From the NCBI GenBank assembly GCA_910584785.1, contig CAJUDX010000032.1:29228-36915 (forward strand): a stretch of DNA of 7,688 nt. The letters run 5' to 3'. The stretch comes from an uncultured Lachnospiraceae bacterium (lineage in GTDB: Bacteria; Bacillota; Clostridia; Lachnospirales; Lachnospiraceae). The notes beneath the pieces are model-generated. The model saw only the letters and a list, made by a program, of their open reading frames with translations, did no database searches and was not told the DNA's origin. Positions 1 to 4,881 of the stretch are shown piece after piece. A program made the translations under genes and the position numbers. Numbering within the stretch: position 1 is the first letter of the stretch; each line of letters starts with the position of its first letter.

Positions 1-173
1 CAAAAAACTTTGTTCTTCCTAATCTGTTTACATAATTGATCATCGCCATAATGTTTTTTTAAACATGTTTTAAGGTTGACAGGTCAGCATCATTTTCTAT
101 GATTTATCATAGCATGACAGGGATGAATTTGCAATTTTTTAAGCGGGTATTGTCCTATTTTTTACTTAATTGT
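1..173. other. Intergenic region downstream of mfd
   Basis: AT-rich stretch between the mfd stop and the left edge. I see no GC-rich hairpin followed by a T-tract on the minus strand after mfd, so mfd has no obvious intrinsic terminator here. Besides the leftward promoter it contains a small stem ATGTTT/AAACAT (51-66), the 10-bp palindrome AAACATGTTT (61-70) and a TGAC/GTCA dyad (77-86). All three would fall in the 5' leader of the next leftward gene. No coding region with a ribosome binding site is supported. Confidence 0.6.
99..134 (-). promoter_or_regulatory. Leftward extended -10 promoter for a gene beyond the left edge
   Basis: Read on the minus strand there is a -35-like TTGCAA (129-134), a 17-nt spacer and a -10 TATGAT (106-111). 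The -10 is preceded by TG one base upstream (TGCTATGAT), the extended -10 signature. The start point would lie near 99. The transcript would run out of the window, so the downstream gene is not identifiable. A dyad, CTATGA/TCATAG with a 4-nt loop (97-112), covers the -10 and the expected start. The hexamers are seen; promoter activity is inferred. Confidence 0.5.
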
Positions 174-3100
174 TTATTTTTCCACGTATTCTGCCAATTT
201 TATCAATAAAGCTTTAGCCTGATCCATCATCATCAGGCAGGTGGAGTTCTTTTCTTTTCCGTGGAAATGCAGGGAATCCGGTTTTTCTTTTCCGTCGCCT
301 TTGGCAAAGGTCAGTCTTCCTTTATGTTCTTCGATAGCGGCAATAATTCCCTCAGGATTAAGTTTAGCACAGGAAAAGAAGGTTAAATGGTATTCCTGGC
401 GGTCGATTTTTACTTCCGTGATATAGGCCAGGTGAGCAGCAGCTTTTAACCCTGCTACAGCCAGAAGGTTATCCACCGGTTTTGGTATATCACCGAACCG
501 GTCAATCAGTTCGTCCTGCATATCCATCGCATCTTCCTCATTTTCGATGGCGGAAATCCGCTTATAGATATCCAGTTTCTGAAATTCATTTTTAATATAA
601 TAGGCCGGGATAAAGGCATCAATATCACATTCCACCAGGGTTTCAAAATCCTCCTCTTCCGGTACGCTTTTTTTGGTCAATGCACGGACGGCCTGGTTTA
701 AAAGTTTACAGTACAGATCGTATCCGACGGCGTCCATGTGTCCGTGCTGTTCTGCGCCTAAGACATTGCCCGCGCCGCGGATTTCCAGATCTCGCATGGC
801 AATTTTTATCCCGGAGCCAAGTTCGGTAAATTCCCGGATGGCCTGTAAGCGCTTTTCTGCTTCTTCGCGCAGGATCTTGTCGCGCTTATACATAAAGAAG
901 GCATAGGCGGTACGGCTGGAGCGGCCCACACGTCCCCGAAGCTGATAGAGCTGGGACAGGCCCATCCGGTCAGCATCGTGGATAATCATGGTGTTGGCGT
1001 TGGGGATATCCAGCCCGGTTTCAATGATTGTTGTGGATACCAGCACGTCGATTTCCCCATTGACAAAGTCAGCCATAATCCGTTCCAATTCCCGTTCACT
1101 CATCTGCCCATGGGCGAAGGTGACAACGGCATCCGGGACAAGGGCCTGAATCCGCCCGGCAATATCGTCAATATCATTTACCCGGTTATACACATAATAA
1201 ACCTGTCCGTTTCGTGCAAGTTCACGGTGAATGGCTTCCCGGATCATTTCTTCATTATATTCCATGACATAGGTCTGGATGGGAAGGCGGTCAACGGGCG
1301 GCTCTTCCAAAACGCTCATATCCCGGATACCGACCAGACTCATATGCAGGGTACGGGGAATCGGTGTGGCGGTTAAGGTCAGCACATCGACATTTTCCTT
1401 TAACTTTTTAATTTTTTCCTTATGCGTAACACCAAAGCGCTGTTCTTCATCGATAATTAACAGTCCGAGATCCTTGTACTGGACATCCTTGGAGAGAACG
1501 CGGTGTGTGCCGATAACGACATCAACCAGGCCGCGCTTTAAATCTTCCAGCGTCTTTTTCTGCTGGGAGGGTGTGCGGAAGCGGGAGAGCATATCCACAC
1601 GTATAGGAAAGTCTTTCATCCGCTGATTAAAAGTGTTGTAGTGCTGCTGAGCCAGGATTGTGGTCGGAACCAGATAGACGACCTGTTTACTCTCCTGGAT
1701 AGCTTTAAATGCAGCACGAAGAGCAATCTCGGTTTTTCCGTAACCCACATCTCCGCAGATTAGGCGATCCATAATCTTTTTGCTTTCCATATCTGCCTTT
1801 GTCGCTTCGATAGCGTCGATCTGATCCTCAGTTTCTTCATAAGGAAAAAGTTCCTCAAATTCCCTCTGCCACACGGTATCCGGCCCATACTGAAAACCGG
1901 CAGAGGACTGACGTGCAGCATATAAAGAAACCAGTTCCCCGGCAATCTGCTGTACAGCGCCCTTGACCTTTTTCTTGGTTCTTTTCCATTCCGTTCCGCC
2001 CAGTTTATTCAGCTTTGGCGCTTTTGCCTCGGCACCGGCGTATTTTTGTATCCTGTCCAGGCAGGTTGCGGCAATGTATAAGTTTCCTCCGTCGCCGTAT
2101 TCGATTTTAATATAATCCTTTGTTACCCGGTCCCGTTCGATTTTTTCAATTCCCCGATAAATCCCCAGCCCGTGATCTTCGTGGACAACATAGTCGCCGA
2201 TGGAAAGTTCGGAGAAGTTTAAGATTTTTCTTCCTTCATAAGATGGTTTTTTCTTACGTTTCCGCTTCTTTTCTGTGCCGAACATATCCCCTTCCGTGAT
2301 CATGACAAATTTTAGCAGGGGGTATTCAAAGCCGCGGTGGAGGTTTCCATAGGTGACAAGGATTTCACCGGGTTGGATCTTGTGGATGGGTTTTTCATCC
2401 GTCCATGTGTTTGCTGTAGACGCTTCGAATGGTGAACTTTTTTTTGCTTCTGGCAAGGTATCTTTTTCTGCTCCGGGGGAATCCAGACAGTAAGCGCGAA
2501 GATCGTAATCACGCAAATCGCTTGCCAGACGGCTTGCCCTGGTTCGGGAGGCGGAGAGAAGGACGACCCGATAGCCTTCCTTTTTCCAGCGGGTTAAATC
2601 CTTAATTAAAAAATCAAAGCTGTTCTGGTAGGAATTTACATTTTTAACGGTAAATGAAAATTTTTCGTTCACCGTTAATCCGGGAAGGCGCTGATCCAGC
2701 CCCGTCAGAAAGATGGTTCGTTTTGTTTGGAGCAGCGCAAAAATTTCTTTTACCGGATAGAGAAGATTTGCCTGTCCGCCAAGCAGATAACCTTTTTCCA
2801 AACGCTGGCTCATACTTTCCCTAAATTCGGTTTCCACGGCGTTTCCCTTTTCAAAAAGCCTGGGGGGTTCATCTAAAAAAAGCAGAGTGTTTTCCGGGGG
2901 AAAGTAGCGGATAAAGGATACGGTGTCCGGGCAGAAATAATCCACATAGCCGTCCAGATTACCCAGGTTTTCCCCATCACTAAGTTCCTCGGCAAAATCG
3001 TTAATAATGGAGGAAAGACGCACCCCTTCTTCGATTTTTCCATTTTTTCTCAGGACGGCTTCGCTGTTTTTTGCCTCATTTTGCAGACGCAAAATTCCTG

Positions 3101-3794
3101 CACGAAGTTCTTCGGGACGGAGAATAACTTCGCGTGCAGGGAAGATCGAAATATGTTCTTTTTGTTCAACTGAACGCTGGCTTTCCGGTTCGAAGCTTCG
3201 GATAGAGTCAATCTCATCATCCCACAGTTCAATTCTCACCGGAAATTCCTCTGTTAATGGAAATATATCAACGATGCCTCCGCGGACAGAAATCTGCCCC
3301 ATGCCTTCGACCTGTGGCGTCCGCTCATAGCCCAATGCAGTAAGGCTTGCCGTAAGCTGGCTTAAATCGACCTGATCGCCAATGGAAAGTTCCTCCATAA
3401 ATGAAGAAATCCGGCTTAAAGGAAGAAGATGATCCATCAGCCCGTCAAAGGTTGTCACGATCACGCCGCCAGGTTCTTCTAAAAGGGCCTTAAGTACCTG
3501 GATTCTCTGGCGCGTCAGCATATTTCCGTGGATATCTGCGGCATAAAACAGAAGATCTTTTGCCGGATACAGCCAGACGCGGCGGGTAAAGTTCTGGTAA
3601 TCGTCGTAGATTTCCTTTGCCCTGGCTTCATCATAGGTTACGACCAGTTTCCAGGTATATTCTTTTCCCAGTTCTGCCATCAGGTGTACTTTTTGTGAGT
3701 CCAGGGTGCCTGATGCCTGTACCGGGCCTTTTTTTTCACGTATGGCCTGCACCAAATCTTCATATTCTTTGAGTTCCAACAAAGGATTTTCCAT
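174..3794 (-). CDS. mfd: Transcription-repair coupling factor Mfd
   Basis: Mfd is an ATP-driven DNA translocase. It binds RNA polymerase stalled at lesions, pushes it off the template and recruits UvrA for nucleotide excision repair; it acts in the cytoplasm on DNA. The product is 1206 aa, in the usual range. Domains in order: a UvrB-like N-terminal module (about 1-340) whose Walker A position is degenerate (SGTLDSQK), as usual in Mfd; the D3 region; a basic linker (about 508-522); the CarD-like polymerase-interaction domain (about 530-595, GDYVVHEDHGLGIYRGI); the RecG-like motor with Walker A GDVGYGKTE (about 681-689), DEEQ (782-785), TATPIP (808-813), HGQM (895-898) and the QLRGRVGR motif (about 951-958); the TRG-type translocation motif (about 988-1031); and the C-terminal TRCF domain (about 1050-1190). 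ATG at 3794 is preferred over the in-frame TTG at 3800 because AGGAG (3803-3807) lies 8 nt before the ATG but only 2 nt before the TTG. It follows pth in an apparent operon. A 27-30 residue Ser/Thr/Glu/Lys-rich insert (about 443-471) is unusual. Confidence 0.99.
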   Translation of the reverse strand: MENPLLELKEYEDLVQAIREKKGPVQASGTLDSQKVHLMAELGKEYTWKLVVTYDEARAKEIYDDYQNFTRRVWLYPAKDLLFYAADIHGNMLTRQRIQVLKALLEEPGGVIVTTFDGLMDHLLPLSRISSFMEELSIGDQVDLSQLTASLTALGYERTPQVEGMGQISVRGGIVDIFPLTEEFPVRIELWDDEIDSIRSFEPESQRSVEQKEHISIFPAREVILRPEELRAGILRLQNEAKNSEAVLRKNGKIEEGVRLSSIINDFAEELSDGENLGNLDGYVDYFCPDTVSFIRYFPPENTLLFLDEPPRLFEKGNAVETEFRESMSQRLEKGYLLGGQANLLYPVKEIFALLQTKRTIFLTGLDQRLPGLTVNEKFSFTVKNVNSYQNSFDFLIKDLTRWKKEGYRVVLLSASRTRASRLASDLRDYDLRAYCLDSPGAEKDTLPEAKKSSPFEASTANTWTDEKPIHKIQPGEILVTYGNLHRGFEYPLLKFVMITEGDMFGTEKKRKRKKKPSYEGRKILNFSELSIGDYVVHEDHGLGIYRGIEKIERDRVTKDYIKIEYGDGGNLYIAATCLDRIQKYAGAEAKAPKLNKLGGTEWKRTKKKVKGAVQQIAGELVSLYAARQSSAGFQYGPDTVWQREFEELFPYEETEDQIDAIEATKADMESKKIMDRLICGDVGYGKTEIALRAAFKAIQESKQVVYLVPTTILAQQHYNTFNQRMKDFPIRVDMLSRFRTPSQQKKTLEDLKRGLVDVVIGTHRVLSKDVQYKDLGLLIIDEEQRFGVTHKEKIKKLKENVDVLTLTATPIPRTLHMSLVGIRDMSVLEEPPVDRLPIQTYVMEYNEEMIREAIHRELARNGQVYYVYNRVNDIDDIAGRIQALVPDAVVTFAHGQMSERELERIMADFVNGEIDVLVSTTIIETGLDIPNANTMIIHDADRMGLSQLYQLRGRVGRSSRTAYAFFMYKRDKILREEAEKRLQAIREFTELGSGIKIAMRDLEIRGAGNVLGAEQHGHMDAVGYDLYCKLLNQAVRALTKKSVPEEEDFETLVECDIDAFIPAYYIKNEFQKLDIYKRISAIENEEDAMDMQDELIDRFGDIPKPVDNLLAVAGLKAAAHLAYITEVKIDRQEYHLTFFSCAKLNPEGIIAAIEEHKGRLTFAKGDGKEKPDSLHFHGKEKNSTCLMMMDQAKALLIKLAEYVEK

Positions 3795-3802
3795 GCCCAA
3801 AT

Positions 3803-3807
3803 CTCCT
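3803..3807 (-). promoter_or_regulatory. mfd ribosome binding site (decides the start)
   Basis: AGGAG on the minus strand, 8 nt upstream of ATG at 3794-3792. The in-frame TTG at 3800-3798 is only 2 nt away, too close for initiation, so the ATG start is favoured and shortens the longest reading frame by two residues. Confidence 0.85.
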
Positions 3808-3891
3808 TTCGGTTATTTCCGCAAAACTTTTGGTTGTTTCTGTAAAGCTTTCTGTTTTCCCAGGAAAACGTTTGGTTATTCCTGTGAAATG
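3808..3891. repeat. Four degenerate 21-bp tandem repeats at the pth-mfd junction
   Basis: Units are 3808-3828, 3829-3849, 3850-3870 and 3871-3891. On the plus strand each begins TTY(G/T)GTT and contains a GAAA- or CAAA-like block near position 15. By eye, units 1 and 2 match at 16 of 21 positions and units 2 and 4 at 15 of 21; unit 3 is the most diverged. The array fills nearly all of the 81-nt gap between the pth stop and the mfd start. Its last unit overlaps the pth 3' end, including the stop codon. The period is a multiple of three, so the phase of the pth frame is preserved through the array. Confidence 0.75.
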
Positions 3892-4457
3892 TCTTTTTTC
3901 CGGTTATAGCGGTTCATCGCTGCATCGGCTCCATCCTGAAGAAAGGTAATGACTGCTTCTGCACCTTCCCGAAAGCTTTCCTCCATCTTTTCCCGTTCAG
4001 AAGGAGAAAAACGGCTTAGGACATAGTCCGCCAGGTCCATCTGTTCCGGTTTTGCACCTACGCCAATTTTTATCCGCGGGAAATCCTGGGTTCCCAGATG
4101 GGCAATAATGCTTTTGATCCCATTGTGTCCCCCGGCGCTTCCTTTCATGCGGATGCGAAGCTGCCCTGGTTCCAGGCTGATATCATCATAAATCACCAGA
4201 ATCTGTTCCGGTTCTACCTTATAAAAGTCTGCAGCATCCCGAAGGCTTTCTCCACTGTTGTTCATAAAGGTTTGCGGCTTTAATAAAAGTACCTTTTCTG
4301 CGCCGATTATTCCCTTTCCGCAGCAGGCGCGGTGCTTTTTTTCCGTGATGCTGATGCCCAGCTTATCCGCCAGAAGATCTATTGTATCAAAACCCGCATT
4401 GTGCCGGGTTTTTGCATATTCGTTTGAGGGATTTCCCAGTCCTGCAATAATATACAT
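3876..4457 (-). CDS. pth: Peptidyl-tRNA hydrolase
   Basis: Pth cleaves the ester bond of peptidyl-tRNAs that drop off ribosomes, freeing the tRNA for re-use; it is a cytosolic monomer and essential in most bacteria (called spoVC in Bacillus). The 193-aa product is of normal family length and opens with the signature GLGNP. The residues equivalent to the Escherichia coli active site are present: N9, H19 (in TRHNAGF), N66 (in KPQTFMNNSG), D91 (in VIYDDISL) and H111/N112 (in GGHNG). The substrate-binding stretch GSAGGHNGIKSII (106-118) is intact. The ATG at 4457 is supported by GGAGGT (4466-4471) 8 nt upstream. It is the first gene of the pth-mfd pair, an arrangement common in Firmicutes; no fin gene lies between them here. 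The C-terminal tail (NRKKDISQE) runs into the 21-bp repeat array. Confidence 0.98.
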   Translation of the reverse strand: MYIIAGLGNPSNEYAKTRHNAGFDTIDLLADKLGISITEKKHRACCGKGIIGAEKVLLLKPQTFMNNSGESLRDAADFYKVEPEQILVIYDDISLEPGQLRIRMKGSAGGHNGIKSIIAHLGTQDFPRIKIGVGAKPEQMDLADYVLSRFSPSEREKMEESFREGAEAVITFLQDGADAAMNRYNRKKDISQE

Positions 4458-4512
4458 GTTGTTTTACCTCCGGTTTGTTGTTGATTTCCTTTGTAACTTT
4501 CACAGCAGAATT

Positions 4513-4542
4513 ACCCGGCATGCTTCCATGCCGGGTGTTTTT
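4513..4542 (+). terminator. Intrinsic terminator, plus-strand direction only
   Basis: A perfect 10-bp stem (arms ACCCGGCATG 4513-4522 and CATGCCGGGT 4527-4536) with loop CTTC is followed by G and five T residues (4538-4542). That is a standard intrinsic terminator for rightward transcription. On the minus strand the stem is followed by TAATTCTG, not a U-tract, so it should not stop pth transcription and would instead form a hairpin in the pth leader. No plus-strand gene ends before it in this window. Confidence 0.75.
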
Positions 4543-4565
4543 ATCCTATGTTTAGTAATGACTTT

Positions 4566-4594
4566 ATTTTATCATATCCCTTTGATTAGTTCAA
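4566..4594 (-). promoter_or_regulatory. pth-mfd promoter (extended -10)
   Basis: On the minus strand there is a -35 TTGAAC (4589-4594), a 17-nt spacer and a -10 TAAAAT (4566-4571) with upstream TG (TGATAAAAT). The start point would be near 4559. This gives a leader of about 100 nt that contains the 4513-4536 hairpin before the pth ribosome binding site. The hexamers are seen; promoter activity is inferred. Confidence 0.65.
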
Positions 4595-4668
4595 GTATGG
4601 ATGGGAAACTTTAGAGAAATAAAAGCTTAGATGTTTTAAATCAAAAGTATAATTCACATAAAGTATTA

Positions 4669-4697
4669 TTGAATTAACAGTATACATTGTTAATAAT
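4669..4697 (+). promoter_or_regulatory. Possible upstream adhE promoter
   Basis: TTGAAT (4669-4674), a 17-nt spacer and AATAAT (4692-4697) resemble a SigA-type promoter. The -10 lies inside the Rex-like operator at 4687-4704, so binding there would block it. In AT-rich DNA such matches arise easily, so this is tentative. Confidence 0.3.
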
Positions 4698-4704
4698 TTA
4701 TCAA
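4687..4704 (+). promoter_or_regulatory. Rex-like operator, upstream site
   Basis: TTGTTAATAATTTATCAA matches the Rex consensus TTGTTAANNNNTTAACAA at 13 of the 14 defined positions. Rex is the NADH/NAD+-sensing repressor that controls fermentation genes such as adhE in Clostridia. The site is centred about 117 bp upstream of the predicted main adhE start. The match is seen; binding is inferred. Confidence 0.6.
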
Positions 4705-4776
4705 TATTGCACAAAAATATAGGAAATTTGTGGTTATATTTCTATAACAATTCGGGCAGGAAAAGCAAAAATCCTG

Positions 4777-4805
4777 TTGACATCAGGAAAAAATAGAGGT
4801 ATAAT
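4777..4805 (+). promoter_or_regulatory. adhE main promoter
   Basis: Exact consensus -35 TTGACA (4777-4782), a 17-nt spacer and exact consensus -10 TATAAT (4800-4805); the start is expected near 4812, giving a leader of about 70 nt. The -35 is framed by a TCCTG/CAGGA dyad (4772-4788), and a TGAC/GTCA dyad (4805-4815) covers the start. A fully consensus promoter is strong by default, so control by repression is expected. Confidence 0.85.
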
Positions 4806-4823
4806 GACTTTGTCAAAAAGATA

Positions 4824-4841
4824 ACGTTAATTAAATAACAA
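4824..4841 (+). promoter_or_regulatory. Rex-like operator, leader site
   Basis: ACGTTAATTAAATAACAA matches the Rex consensus at 11 of 14 defined positions and lies at about +13 to +30 of the predicted transcript, where a bound repressor would block RNA polymerase. It overlaps a different perfect inverted repeat, GTTAATT (4826-4832) and AATTAAC (4840-4846), so another regulator could also read this DNA. The core AACGTT also gives a weak resemblance to a CcpA cre site. Confidence 0.45.
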
Positions 4842-4867
4842 TTAACTAAATAAAAATAGAAAAAAAC

Positions 4868-4873
4868 AGGAGG
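4868..4873 (+). promoter_or_regulatory. adhE ribosome binding site
   Basis: AGGAGG lies 8 nt before the ATG at 4882. This is a near-ideal site and fixes the start of adhE. Confidence 0.9.
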
Positions 4874-4881
4874 ACGAAAAG

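Larger units (their letters stand above)
4458..4881. other. Divergent pth/adhE control region
   Basis: This 424-bp region between two divergent genes contains no supported coding sequence. From left to right it holds the pth ribosome binding site and leader, a rightward-reading terminator-type hairpin, the leftward pth promoter, an AT-rich stretch with a Rex-like operator and a possible upstream promoter, a further dyad GTTATA/TATAAC (4733-4748), the consensus adhE promoter, a second Rex-like operator in the adhE leader and the adhE ribosome binding site. Confidence 0.85.

Noticed and set aside
1..49. Open frame on the minus strand starting at ATG 49-47 and running off the left edge
   Set aside because: No ribosome binding site precedes it, only 16 codons are visible and the peptide is not recognisable. 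It may be leader sequence.
978..1376. Plus-strand open frame of 132 codons inside mfd
   Set aside because: It lies wholly antisense to the conserved Mfd motor domain, lacks a convincing ribosome binding site and has no recognisable motif. It is a shadow of the real gene, like the other short frames opposite mfd, pth and adhE.
3798..3800. TTG as the start codon of mfd
   Set aside because: Only 2 nt separate it from the AGGAG motif, whereas the ATG two codons later has 8-nt spacing.
4495..4505. AACTTTCACAG shared with 7675-7685, suggesting a duplicated RNA 3' end before the orphan terminator
   Set aside because: A window of this length is expected to contain several 11-base matches by chance, and the flanking bases do not align. 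Not enough to claim homology.
4258..4614. Plus-strand open frame of 118 codons overlapping the pth start and its upstream region
   Set aside because: Its first half is antisense to pth. It runs straight through the terminator hairpin and the pth promoter, and it has no good ribosome binding site. The hydrophobic tail reflects AT-rich DNA.
4648..4653. TATAAT as a third rightward promoter upstream of adhE
   Set aside because: No acceptable -35 hexamer lies 15-19 nt upstream, and such -10 matches are common in this AT-rich stretch.
4822..4835. CcpA cre site around AACGTT in the adhE leader
   Set aside because: About 10 of 14 positions fit and the outer positions fail. The overlapping Rex-like match and the perfect inverted repeat explain the sequence as well or better.
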